From Bemisia tabaci (lineage: Eukaryota; Arthropoda; Insecta; Hemiptera; Aleyrodidae): a stretch of DNA of 64,000 nucleotides. The stretch lies in the NCBI RefSeq assembly GCF_918797505.1, contig NC_092798.1:8569501-8633500 (forward strand). Direction: 5' to 3'. Shown one piece after another: positions 10,793 to 21,818 of the stretch (positions within the stretch are counted from its first letter, which is position 1; the number at the start of each line of letters is the position of its first letter). The notes below the pieces were generated by a model, which was not told where the DNA came from, did not search any database, and saw only the letters and a program-made list of their open reading frames with translations. The position numbers were made by a program, and so were the translations under genes.

Positions 10793-11937
10793 TAATGCAG
10801 TTTAAAATACAATTTCGGTAAAAATATTTAATCGACTACTGCGTCAAGCGGTGCTATATGGAGTCTAGTCGATTCTAGGTTGGTTTTGGTCCGGCTGGGC
10901 AACTAAACCAACTTAGGGGTCAAGCGTAGAGTCTCATGTGAAAATGAAGGAGCTTTAAGCAGGAATCATTTTTTCGGAGAATGGAGAAAGAGGAATCGTC
11001 AGGCTTTTAGCCTAGAGTTTTAGTCTGATTGTGAACTGGACTACACTTTGCAATATGGAACTAATAATTCTGCCTCATTTCAGAAAAAACGTACGAGCCA
11101 TTAGTTTCTCTATGCAGATAGGTGCTTTTGTGGATGACTCATAAATTGTAGATCCCACTTGCAAAATAGAGTCAAATTGCCAGGTAACTTCTGTGGTAAA
11201 AATTTTCATGGCACCGATACGATACAGCATTGTTACTGGAAACAGAATAACAGGCACCACATTATTCCTTGGTCCAAGAATTAAAATTGTGCGTGAAATC
11301 AGACGTGAGTATCACGTGAGCGCTACGCGGGGATGCCTTGGAACCTGGGCTGGTTTTAATTGAATCGTTCTACTCGAAATGAGCTCAACAAAAAAATTTC
11401 AATTTTTTTTTTTTTAGAATAGAAATATGGTGCATTGGGTTGGATCCGATTTTTAATCTTAAGATTATCCTCGATCATTTTCAGCCCGTCGTGACTCCAC
11501 GAGCGAGAACCAATCAGAATTGGATTTTTTTAAGGCCACTTTCAGCCACACCAAAAGTGAGATGTCGTAAATATGGGTGTAAAGGGATTCTACCTTTTTG
11601 CAGACCGCAACAGATTTTCTAAGACTTCGAACCATCTCGAATGAACGCCGCGTTCTCCTAGCCTCGTGACAGAAACACGCGAGACTTTTAATTAAATTTC
11701 TCGAGCTCGCCAGGGAGCCGCTGCACGCTGGGGGAGACGAACGCTCGTCCCTGTTCGTGACGTCACGTCGAGCGTCGGCTTGGCGTGGGCGCGCGGCCGG
11801 TGACAGTTTGAATTTATCGGGCACTTGACAGAACATGCGCGACGCGTCCCGGTGACACACGCGGCCCATTCGTCATCTAAAATACTTGTTGAGCGCGCCA
11901 CCACCGCCGCCAACCGCCCTCACGGGGAAAAATGCCG
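10793..11937. other. Gene-free stretch with a CpG-rich end
   Basis: About 10870-10950 holds a diverged relative of the 2704-3155 tandem unit (GGGCAACTAAACCAACT). From 11690 to 11930 the sequence is CpG-rich. That could mark a promoter, but no start exon was recognised beside it. Confidence 0.4.
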
Positions 11938-12170
11938 CACAGTGGATCGAGTCAATAGGAGAGGTCGGACAAAATTTGGAAACTTTAAACGCATATAACT
12001 CCGTTTATACTAAAGTTTGAGGTTCTGAAAGTAGTTCCATAGGCTCCCTCATGAAATTTCCTTCTGAAACCACCCCTTGAAATTTAAAATGCGACGAAGT
12101 AAACATCAAAATTTGCAGTTTTATTCAAAAATGTCATGTCCGATCTCTCTAATTGACTCGATCCACTGTG
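11938..12170. mobile_element. MITE, CACAGTGGATCGAGTC family, copy 1 (233 bp)
   Basis: The termini are CACAGTGGATCGAGTCAAT and the exact complement. Subterminal GAGAGGTCGGACA is mirrored as TGTCCGATCTCTC. TGCCG on both sides may be a 5-bp target duplication. A second copy lies at 12492-12725 in the same orientation. Confidence 0.85.
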
Positions 12171-12236
12171 TGCCGTTCAGATTCGGGAGACAAATTAAAA
12201 AACGAGGCCGGATTTCGTATCTGCACCAGTGGCGTG

Positions 12237-12392
12237 GCGTGAATAATCGATTATCGATATCTCGCCATTTGAAGCTATGGTAAAGAATTGATTACTAAGG
12301 TGTTCGCTGCGAGCACCCTGATAATCGATCTTTTTTCATAGGTTTAAAAGGCACAACAATCGATACATCGCAATTCACGCCACGCTACGCAG
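12237..12392. mobile_element. hAT-like MITE, CAGTGGCG family, copy 3
   Basis: The left end is CAGTGGCGTGGCGTGAAT and the right end is CACGCCACGCTACGCAG, slightly diverged. Centre blocks GGTGTTCGCTGCGAGCACC and ATCGAT match other copies. It lies between the two copies of the CACAGTGG family. Confidence 0.75.
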
Positions 12393-12491
12393 ATTCTGCA
12401 CAGTTTGATGCAAAGGACAAACTAAAAGTCTGGATTTTTTTTGAGCTACAGGGACCGCAACTCCAATGTGGCTGACTGTAAGGCCCATATT

Positions 12492-12725
12492 CACAGTGGA
12501 TCGAGTCAATGGGAGAGGTCGGACAGAATTTGGAAACTTTTAAACGCTTTTAACTCCGTTAACACAAAAGTTTGAGGTTCTAAAAGTGGTTTTATTGGTT
12601 CCCTCATGAAATTTTCTTTCAGAACCACCCCTTGAAATTTCAAATGAGACGAAATAAACAACAACATTTGCAGTTTTAGTCGAAAAATTCATGTCCGAAC
12701 TCTCTGATTGACTCGATCCACTGTG
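12492..12725. mobile_element. MITE, CACAGTGGATCGAGTC family, copy 2 (234 bp)
   Basis: It has the same termini and internal order as 11938-12170, with scattered substitutions. The sequence immediately after it, CGCCAACCGCCCTC, repeats the 14 bp found upstream of the first copy at 11908-11921. Confidence 0.85.
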
Positions 12726-12906
12726 CGCCAACCGCCCTCGCACAGAAGAACGTCGTAAGAGCATTCAAATGTCGCCACATTTCCTCTCAGAAAATAATTA
12801 TTTTACAGAGATTTACAGATATTTTGCCTTGGAACTTTCAGACATTTTGGATCAAATTAATTACGAACGAAATTGTTTGAAAAATTGGAGGGCGAATAGT
12901 TACAAA

Positions 12907-13047
12907 TGGACCGCGTTAAACAGAAAGGAACCAAGCCACACCGGCTATTGTCTTTAATCGGGCAACTTAATTTTTTACTTGAAGATGGTTGTGCGGATTT
13001 TCTTTTCAAATTTCAGTAAATATTCTGCATAGTACGACGCAAATTCC
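12907..13047. mobile_element. Partial fold-back element, GTTAAACAGAAAGGAACCAAG family, copy 1
   Basis: It begins TGGACCGCGTTAAACAGAAA and continues through AATCGGGCAACTTAATTTTT and GGTTGTGCGGATTTT, the same block order as the copies at 28748, 32093 and 35127. The right arm is missing. Confidence 0.6.
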
Positions 13048-13189
13048 TCGATAATTTAAAAAAAAAAATCTGTAAAATCGTTATCCTGTAAAAAATTGAA
13101 TTGAAAACTCCCTATTTGAAAAGGGTTGCCTGAAGTTTCACCACCAGTTAAAATGATTCACCGATTTTCTAAATTAGATGGTCGCTTAC

Positions 13190-13290
13190 CTTCTACAATG
13201 GAGCAAAACTAACATCACGAAGGCTCCTAATATTGCGGAAACCAGCGAGACTATCGTTAGAGTTGAGGGCCCAACTGATACGTTCACTTC
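13190..13290 (-). CDS. Internal exon encoding a transmembrane segment (partial gene, minus strand)
   Basis: On the minus strand a 101-bp exon is framed by a good acceptor (TTTTCTGATTTCAG) and donor (AAG|GTAAGC). Read in the frame that starts with GAA it encodes 33 residues: a short polar lead with VNVSVGPS, about 22 hydrophobic residues (LTIVSLVSAILGAFVMLVLL) and then HCR plus a split codon, probably Arg. That pattern is a single-pass membrane helix with a basic stop-transfer end, so the product is probably a type I membrane protein. A second frame is open but gives a less characteristic peptide and ends at TAG. The exons on either side were not found. It is too short to name a gene family. 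Confidence 0.6.
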
Positions 13291-13870
13291 CTGAAATCAG
13301 AAAAATACAAAGTATTTGGTTAGATATATACTATAGATATTGGTTAGTTAGTATATTTTAAGACATTCAGCGTCAGGCTATTAACGTCTTTACAGAAAAA
13401 TTTTGAAAATGAGAGTAAATACGAAAATTTAGATTTTTAAATTAAGAGAAGTGAAGAGTTTCAGAATTTTGGTAGTAACATTGGGTTCATCACATGTAAG
13501 TGGATTTGCATTTCTGATACACGAGGCGAAGACAAATATATACCAACGGAGCATTCCACCTGCATAAGTTTAGAACTCAAGGGGGAAATCGATACATCGC
13601 GAAAGCACGCCACACAGTGCAGTGTCCAATGGAAATAAGTCAAATTTTCGAACATATAAAATGAAAAAAGTAATGAGATATACGAAAAATGGGGACATTG
13701 GCGGTATTATTTTCAATGTTTGTTTACCGATTTGCATCGAATTGGCGTGAGGGGAGGTGATGAGATTTAAGCTCCGCGCGCGGTGACCGGTAGCCGATGA
13801 CGCGCAAGTGTTGTGATAGCAGTTATCAAGGCTGATTGACACGGTACCAAATGTCCGGTTGGTGATAAAA

Positions 13871-13889
13871 ATGGCTACAAACACTCCTG
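13871..13889 (+). CDS. Candidate first coding exon (start codon and splice donor)
   Basis: AAAATGGCTACAAACACTCCTG followed by GTAAGT gives a strong start context and a strong donor after 19 coding bases (MATNTP plus one base, phase 1). The preceding 130 bp are CpG-rich, as insect promoters sometimes are. The first Magi exon in view (41029) begins in phase 1 on the same strand, so this could be an alternative Magi start about 27 kb upstream. It could also belong to another gene, or be chance. No 5' UTR evidence is available from sequence alone. Confidence 0.35.
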
Positions 13890-14175
13890 GTAAGTTATTT
13901 AATTAAGATTTAATCGTAAAAATTATTTTTTCAACTTCTAAACATTACTTTTGAGCACGTTTTTCGATGGTACTCTAATTTAGTATTCTTCCCTCTTACT
14001 TAAACTTTAAAGACGTTTTTAAGAAAAACCAAAAATAACCAATTTTCCTGACAAGTGATAATGATTGCAAATTTCCTGTAGATTCTGAATTTTCAAGTCC
14101 CATCTGCGTCTGGCTGCGAATAATAAAGTTATATAGTTTTTTCTGTCTCAAGGTCTTGCTCTGAAAAACTCTGAT

Positions 14176-14879
14176 TAGTCCAGGCGCCTGGTAAGTCTAC
14201 CTGGAATTTTGGGTACACAGCGATTTTTTTTGCTTACTTTATGTTTTTGGGGTCGCTGAATCCGAATCTGAAGTTTTCTACCGCGTATCTGGTGAGAATT
14301 TTCCGCCATTTTGAAAAAATGGCCTAAAAAGGCCTTTTTTCGCGGTTTTTTTTTTATATAGCGGCTACGCATGAGAAAAATACCCGGATTTAGTTAATGT
14401 TTTGAATAGCTGACATAATTTGGAAGAAAATGGTATATGAATATGCTAAGTTTGCTCAAAAATTGAGGAACCTCGGATTTCGGAACTTTAGAACGCTTCG
14501 GAACTTGGCTGACCGCGGCGAGCCGGATCGCGCGTTGACGGGTGCGCCGCGAAAACGTGAATGGGCGCGATGTTCACGATGCTGTATCTTCCTCAATTTT
14601 TAAGCAAACCTAGCATATGTATACACAATTTTCTTCCAAATTATGTCAGCTATTCAAAACACTAACTAAATTTGGGACTTTTTCTCATGCGTAGCCGCTA
14701 TGTAAAATAAACCGCAAAAAAGGCCTTTTTTCAAAATGGCAGAAAATGCTCACCAGATACGCGGTTGGAAACTTCAGATTCGGATTCAGCGACCCAAAAA
14801 ACATACAGTAAGTCCAAAAAATTGCCGTGTACCCGAAATTCCAGGTAGCCTCATTTTTAGCTACTAGGCGCCTGGACTA
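14176..14879. mobile_element. 704-bp palindromic fold-back element with about 300-bp arms
   Basis: The left end is TAGTCCAGGCGCCTGG and the right end AGGCGCCTGGACTA. Arms of about 300 bp are inverted complements throughout, including AAATTATGTCAGCTATTCAA, CTCATGCGTAGCCGCTAT and AGATACGCGGT. A unique GC-rich spacer of about 110 bp (14485-14590) separates them. GAT on both sides may be a 3-bp target duplication. No protein is encoded. Confidence 0.85.
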
Positions 14880-16033
14880 GATCTCTTCCACTTGTAGACA
14901 CGGGCATCGAAAAAAGAGTGCGTTACAACAATTGAGGGGAAACTCCGAGAACTATTCGCAAACAAACGTGTCCCAGACGAAAATTTGACAAAATGTCTTG
15001 TATTTTTTATGGATTTTTTGTATTTTTTATGGCTTTTTTGTATTTTTATGGTTTTTTTGTTTTTATCTTTCTTTTTTCTCTTGTCTCTTGTGAAGTTTAA
15101 TTTTGCTGTAAATTTTCGGTGATGTTTTATTGTGCTGAATTTTTTATTTTTTGAAATGCCTTTTCCTTTTTATTAAAGACTTGTAATATGACCAAACCCA
15201 AGTGTTCGTCCTTTTTCTCATGCTGATCCTCGGAAACCTCATTATTTTATAATGTATATTTGAATTTTTCAGCTTTCATTTCACGCAGCATTGAAATTCG
15301 GAATGAAAGAAAGGATAGACCTTAGTTTTGTTAGGCCCGGAGTTAAAAAATAAAATATGCATCGTTAGCATCTGTAAGTATACAGTCGATTTTTGGAGCG
15401 AGCTTGCGTTAATCTATACATTTTAATCCTTGAATTATTGCTTAAAAAAAGGCTTTTTCCAGGCGCGTTGGCAACACTGTATTTAAAAGGGAGGTGTTAT
15501 GAGAGGGCCAGATATACCCTCGTAAGCCTTATTAGTTGTGATTTCAGGTTGGTTTTCTCTCCTTTACCCACAAAAATAATGTACTCATGTCATTAAAATA
15601 AGTGGAAAAATAACGGCACATTTGGCAAAATTTGGCAACACCATATTCAATCATTTGGGGAATTTTGGAAACTTTGACTTTAATACAAGCAAGCACATGA
15701 TGAATACTTAACACTGTCAAAATTTCATTGAATTCCATGCATTATTCGATCAGATATGAATTATTTCCCATCCGCCCATAAGGACACTGCACTGTGCGCA
15801 CGCCACTGCTCCGAACGTATGATCTTCAAGAGTAAAAGTGTTTAACATCGCCAATAAACTCAAGGCTTTCTCCACGGTTAAGTTTCGTGCGTGTAATCCA
15901 TGAATGAAGGAACCTTACGCTTTTCCCCGTACGGGGAACATAGTTTGGGAGGGAAGAGGGGGGATTCGTTGGGCTGTCAGTGTCTGGCAGGGTTGTCCCC
16001 AACATCGCCCCGCCCGCGGTCCACTGACCAACT
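14880..16033. other. Gene-free stretch
   Basis: A T-rich low-complexity patch with repeated TATTTTTTATGG lies at 15000-15060. About 14935-15000 has a short open piece (readable as KLRELFANKRVPDENL) that could be a retroelement remnant. At 15795-15812 there is a lone CACGCCACTG terminus of the CAGTGGCG family. Nothing else is supported. Confidence 0.4.
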
Positions 16034-16289
16034 CTGCCAAGCTAAGGAAGAACGCCGTATGAACAATTAAGAGTTGCCATATTTACTTCACTAAAATGTT
16101 TATTCCACGAGGAAATGTATGAATATTTTATCCTGAGATTTTCAGGAAACTCCGGGTGGAATTGCGAACAAAATTATCCGAAAAATTTGAAGGAAAAATA
16201 TCATAAGTTTACCGGGAAAGTCGTGTTTTATACACGGAAATTTGGCAACGCCTGAAGGCTCATACGGCGTTTTTTCCCCAGCACGGCAG
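16034..16289. mobile_element. MITE, CTGCCGTGCTAAGG family, copy 1
   Basis: The left end is CTGCCAAGCTAAGGAAGAAC with CGCCGTATGAAC next, and the right end is CATACGGCGTTTTTTCCCC..GCACGGCAG. The interior has mirrored TTCATAAGTTTACC and GAATATTTTATCC blocks. AACT on both sides may be a short target duplication. The family recurs at 17990, 25634, 36570, 37879 and 38967. Confidence 0.8.
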
Positions 16290-16699
16290 AACTCAGCTCT
16301 GTACTTGCCAGACCCACAAATCTCGCGAATTCAACGGGAACAAGGAACAGGACCCGGCTATGATTAATCTGCGGGCCCGCTCGAGAGCTTTTAAATCCTC
16401 GTCAACTACAGAAAAACTACTCCTAAACGCGCGTTCGCAGTCGTCGTGGTTAATCAATAAAGGGATCGGCTCTCCAATAAATCTTCACGCTCCTTATCAC
16501 GTCAACGGGCACATGCCGCGTCTAGCCCTGTGCACGGGGGGCGGGGGTTCATCCATCGGCAGTGTTGCCGTCCGGGTCATCGGCGGGAGTCGCAAAATCG
16601 GATTTTGGTGGTCGGAACCCACGAGTCGGTGAATGGAGTAGGGCATGGTATGCCGTGCCCTAGTCCGACAGACTTGGATGTTTTGGAAGTGTCGATTTA

Positions 16700-17105
16700 A
16701 CTCGGAATCGGAGGACGGAGACGAGGACTGACAAAACGAAGAGGAAGAAGAGAAGAAGAGGAAGAGGAAGGAAGACGAAGGAGAGGAAGAAGAGGAAGAG
16801 GAAAAAAGAGGAAGGAGAGTGAAGAAGAGGTAGAGAGGTAGAAAAGGTAGAAGAGGTAGAGAGGAAGGAAGAAGAAGAAGACGAGAAGAAAAGAAAGAAG
16901 AGGAAAAAAAGAAGAAGACGGAGAAAAAAAGGAAGATGATGAGGAGGAAAAAGGAGGAAGAGGGAAGAAAAGGAAGAGGTAGAAGAGGAAAAATAAGAAG
17001 AGACAGAAGAAGAAGAGGAGAAAGAAGAGGAAAGGGGGGAAGAGGAGGAAGAAAATATGTAAAGAGAGGATAAGGAGAAAAAGATAAAAAAGACAACGAA
17101 GAGAA
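16700..17105. repeat. Long polypurine tract (GA-rich on plus strand)
   Basis: From about 16735 to 17105 the plus strand is almost entirely A and G, as irregular GAAGAGGAA-type repeats with a few T and C. The minus-strand frame through it is low-complexity Ser/Leu/Phe and is not a gene. Such tracts can form triplex (H-DNA) structures. Confidence 0.9.
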
Positions 17106-17989
17106 AAACATTAATTTTCTAATTATTTTTTATATTCTAAAAATATCTAAAAATTTTCTATCTTCCTCTTCTTGACAGACTTGTCTGTTTGAAAATTGCG
17201 GAGGAGAAAAACTTCTGGTGTCAATACTCCTAGACATTTCCTTATATTCAGGGACATATTTCCGTATTTTTCCTTCACAATTTCCGGTGAAGTGCCCCCT
17301 GACCAGACCACACTCGGTTGATTGAGAAAAATCAAATACAATACATGAGTTCAATCTATTTCATGAAAGTGTCGGACATTTCCTCGTTTTTCCTCTCATA
17401 TCCGCATTTATCCTGGAATTTCTCTAACATTTCCCTGTCTTCATTTGTATACTTTGTATAAATTCTAGCTCTTTACTTTCTCCAACTTTCCTTGCTCTCC
17501 AGCTTCGTAAACAAATCCGTTTAGACGGATTGCAAATGAAGCGAACTTTATCTGGAGGAAAAACGGCAACACTGCACCAGGGGAGGAGCCGATGTAACTC
17601 GAAACCGACTGGCTGCGTGACATTTGACCGGCCGTAACGCTGCACGCGCAAAAATCCTCAACTCCCATCGAGGAACGTTGTTCTTGCTCCAAACGGCGGT
17701 GTAACGCTGTAATAGCCCTTACGACGATAAATCCCCCGCCAAGAGCCATCTGTTTTCCATACGCAAATAATAATAATTCTTTCGACGTGGGTCCCAGGAC
17801 TCGTAGCGCCGCCCCCCCCCCCCCCACATCACCTACTCGCTCGTGTCATTTTCTGCGCAGATAAAAATAATAAAATAATTCCCATCAATTGGTGCGTTTG
17901 TAAAGGGTCGAATCGACTCAGAGATAAGATCTTGAGAAAATGCTCGTATCAATGGTGAGACTTGGTCTCAGGAAAACACGTTATACCTA

Positions 17990-18167
17990 CTGCCGTGTTA
18001 AGGAGGAACGGCGTATGAGCCTTCAGACGTTGCCACATTTCCTTCGATAGAAATCGAATTCACTGGAAAAATTGGGAATATTTTTGTCTAAAATTTTTAA
18101 CACATTTTTCACGTAATTTGGTCTAAAATATCTGAAAATTTCAAAGAAAAGTATTCATAAATTTCGT
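17990..18167. mobile_element. Truncated MITE, CTGCCGTGCTAAGG family, copy 2
   Basis: The left terminus CTGCCGTGTTAAGGAGGAAC and the first half of the interior are present. The element is cut at 18167 by the start of a CAGGGCCGG-type element, so the latter probably inserted into it. The missing half was not found beyond. Confidence 0.65.
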
Positions 18168-18740
18168 CAGGGCCGGATTTACCTTCTTGCTGCCCGTGGG
18201 CCGCCTGTATTTTGCCCGCCCCTTCTCATTCGTTTTGAAACATTAGTAAAAACCATCTAATGAACGTGCCAGCGGGGGAAGGGTGCATAAGACGCGTTTA
18301 CTCGTGTTGAACACATTTTTTGGGAAAGCCCTGGCAACACTACTAGCAAAAGTTCACGGAACTTTGCGCGAAAGTCAGGTTCCGTAAACCTATTCTCTGT
18401 GTGGACAACGCCTTCTATTTATAAGTATTGAACGAAAAAATTATGAAAGAACAAACATAAATGTGGATTAATGATTTTAATTTCCGCCACCGCGCCGCGC
18501 AGACCGCACCGTGTTTGGCGCAATGCGTGAAGTATTCACGCAGTCTTGTAGGCGCTATGCGTTTCACGCTGATCGCACTGTGTTTGCCGCAATGCGTGAA
18601 GTATGCATGCATTCTTGTAGGCGCTATCCGTTTCACGCTGACCGCAATGACCGCACTGTGTTTGATGCAATTCGTGAAGTATTCGTGCATTCTTGTAGCC
18701 GAAAATATATGTTTAAATGCCGATCGCCACGCCGAGTGGT
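18168..18740. mobile_element. hAT-like element, CAGGGCCGGATT family, copy 2 (inverted, right end unclear)
   Basis: It starts CAGGGCCGGATTTACC, the complement of the right end of the 4753-5540 element. It contains the same AACGTGCCAGCGGG and GTTCACGGAACTTTGCGCGA blocks, then tandem units with CGCAATGCGTGAAGTATTC at 18510-18700. The far terminus is not recognisable, so the right boundary is approximate. Open frames across the tandem units are by-products. Confidence 0.7.
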
Positions 18741-18849
18741 TTCTCCTTTTCGCCGAGGAAGCACATTGGAACTCGCCGAGAAAAAAATTTACCACGAAAA
18801 ATTAGTTAATGGAATGGTGTCGAGCATAATTTTAAGCACATAAAAAGAT

Positions 18850-21620
18850 TAAGAAACGTGGCCCACACTCTATGAAACAAGAAGGTAAATAGTGCTGGTT
18901 TGGCTTAAAATTTTTGACTCTCATTGAGATTTTTTAGCGCTCTGGTGCTTGCACTAGAGCTGCTATTCCGGACGGTCCCAGCTGGGGAGTATCAATGCAG
19001 CATGTTACATTGTAGAGACCGCGCGTTGGTTGATGGGAATCGGCGCCATTTTCGGCTATGTTCCTTGTCATGACTTTATTTTATTGCATACTGTTTTATT
19101 GTTAGTCAATGCTATGTTGTGTATTGTATTTTTGGAATCATGGTGATACAGTCAACAATTCAAAACTTGTTTGTGCTTTTATCTCGTGATGGAAAAAATG
19201 TACTTTACGTTCAAAATTTGAAAATTTGAATTTTAAAGTTTTCGCGGTTAAGGAAGCTTTAACCACTGGGTTGGAGCTTCCTAGTCATTTACTCGATATC
19301 AGCTGATAGCAAACAAAGGTTACCAGGGAAACCGTAAACGTCTAACAACTATCGTGGCCATTGGGGCGATTATTGAAATGATATCGACTGTATGTCGCCG
19401 CTTACGACAGGACATAGCCCTATCTTAACTGTGTAATATATCGCAATTCGATATTGTTTTGATTTTTAAAAGGAGCAATTCATTCATACAGTTCCGATTA
19501 GTTTTGGCGAACGGGCCCTTAACCTACGGCACTCGGCTCATGGGAATTTTTTAACTTGTCCTGGACGGACTCGTCTGTAGCGCCTCGTTCTTCGTTGTGT
19601 GTGTGATTTCGTGAAGAAGTTTCTATGGCAATTTGCTTTTATTTGTGAGCTGTTTTTTCACGGGATTTTTGAATGTTCTGTACGAATAAATTCGGTGAGT
19701 ACCTCATTTATCCCTCCTTCCAGTAAAATTATTTCAACTTTTCCTTCTCCCTCATTCTGGACCCACTCATGGGCTGATTATTTTCTCATTCTTGAAACTT
19801 TAGACTGGCAATTTCTATGCACAATCTATAGCTCATTAACCTATAGTTCAAGAGTTCCTCACTAGTGTCTTGCTCTTCTTTTTTATTTTTAAAGCCTCAA
19901 TGTATTTATAGAATTTCAAAAATTTAGTTTTTGAATCGAATCACCTTAACTAAATAAAATAACCAAATTTTCAACTCTCAAACTATCAACTATCAACTAT
20001 CAAAATTCAAACTATCAAAATTTCCAACAATGACAAAAATGATTGTAATATACCTATAATGTAATGAAATATACACGCTCTAATCATTTAATTTGTATTA
20101 CCTTTATGTTATGTACCTACATGTTATACTATTTTTATAATAAATTTTGCCAACATGCTTTTCAATTCAGTCTACAACATTTCATTCCGACGTGGCAATA
20201 ATGATTTATAATGCCCCTAAACATTAAAATGAATTACAATAGTAATGCCGCATTATAATGTCGTATTATACATCGCAACGATTCATGTCCTACTGATTAT
20301 TGATTATTGTAAGATGAATTCTGTTTTCTCTGATTGTATGTTTCATACGTGCGAAGCAAGTACGGGTCACTAGAAACGTGGTTCGTACAGGTGGCTGATG
20401 AAATTTATCTTCGAATACCTTTTGATGAGCTAGGGAAATGGAACCATCTGCATCTCATGGACAATAAATAGTTGCCGTAATTAAGGTCATCCCGTGATTA
20501 AGGTGCCGTGATTTAAGTCATAAATTCTTCATCTAATTCTTGATTCATCTCCAAAATGTCTGCTAAAGCTTTCATGCGCTTCTCCTTGTATGCATGAATG
20601 AGCAAATTGGGTATCGAACAAGCGGACACTTTTTGAAAATTTAGATGATTCTGGACAATATCGTACAGAAGTCCACGAGCTGCAGATAGAACCATTACCT
20701 CTAGCTCATCAAAAGTTATTCGAAGATCATTCAACAACCTCTTTGACAAGTTGCAAAAACTTTTCGTTAACAATAGTGTCACACGGTACTAGGAATATTT
20801 ACTATTTAACGAACCTTATATTTCCCTGACTCAGTCCTAAATTATAGAAGTATGCGTTACTTTTCCAGCAATCCAAAAAAACAATTATACAAAAAACCAA
20901 TACCTACACTTTCAGATATAAAAATGCAAATTTTTTGCAGCCTCGCTAAACGACTTATCAACCAGAGATTTTTTAGGAAGCGGACCTCCAAAGAGCTTTC
21001 AAAATTAAAAGTATACAACAAGTGATAATGCCATGTATTCGCCATATCAAAGCCCAATACACATTTATACACCGGCTACGTAAATCTGCTAAGTTACAAA
21101 ACATGAATCGACAGTTGTCGGATTGTACATCAATGACAAAATGTGTCTAGGCCCTCATTCTTGACTACAACTACTGCCCCCAGAGCCGCTCTCCGACGCC
21201 AATGCGTTGGAGCTTCCTGCTTGTTTTAACATTTTGGCCTTGTTTCCCCCGCAAAATATAGTCTGGACCCAGCACTATTTTACCACCTTGTTACATAATT
21301 TTAACTGAGGTAATGACAATGTAAGAAGAAACACTGAAGTAACTGAACGAGCTGTGATGCTTAAAAGTAAGAAAGCCCCTACTAGATAAGGAAAACAACT
21401 CCAACGCAAAACGATTACTGAAAGATCTGATTGAAAAGATCCGTTAATGAGAACGCAGAAAACACAGTTATTTTGCTATATTCATACGCAAAGTACAATT
21501 TTAACAAACGCAATGAGTGAAAAATTTCTTGTTCAGAGGAACATCTCACTTCAATATCCAGGTAGAAGCAAGTATATACCTATTTAAATTGTGTTCTGGA
21601 TAGAAGCTGACAGCCGCAAC
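18850..21620. other. Gene-free AT-rich stretch with weak coding remnants
   Basis: A possible unannotated exon end with donor GTGAGT occurs at about 19695. From 19970 to 20300 the sequence is simple AT-rich (ACTATCAA and TATAATG motifs). At 20513-20782 the minus strand is open for 89 residues of ordinary composition. A 45-bp part of it (LRI-FDEL) is repeated in inverted orientation at about 20393-20440. It could be a gene fragment, but no family is recognised. Confidence 0.4.
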
Positions 21621-21818
21621 CATTGACGAGGCATGAATGATCGATTTTCGATATTTTTCCACTTAAGCTATGGTAAAGAATCGACGATGAAAGTATTCAC
21701 CATTTAAACCTATGAAAAATAATCGATAGACGGTGTGTTTCGCACCTTAATAATCGATTCTTTGCCATAGCTTTTAATGAAGAAATATCGAAAATCGATC
21801 ATCCACGCCTCGCCACTG
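21621..21818. mobile_element. hAT-like MITE, CAGTGGCG family, copy 4 (about 198 bp)
   Basis: The right end is CACGCCTCGCCACTG. The left end is diverged (CATTGACGAGGCATG). Inside are two extra AATCGAT-rich blocks, GCTATGGTAAAGAATCGA and its mirror, making this copy longer than its relatives. Confidence 0.7.

Noticed and set aside
10269..10812. Long frames spanning N runs, also 39667-40308
   Set aside because: They are artefacts of the 500-N gaps.
16497..17111. Minus-strand open frame of about 200 codons
   Set aside because: It is the complement of the polypurine tract and gives low-complexity Ser/Leu/Phe; there are no splice or start signals.
18415..18843. Three overlapping frames with repeated peptides on both strands
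   Set aside because: They arise from the tandem units of the CAGGGCCGGATT element, whose repeats are open in several frames. The same applies to 4986-5370 and 37183-37515.
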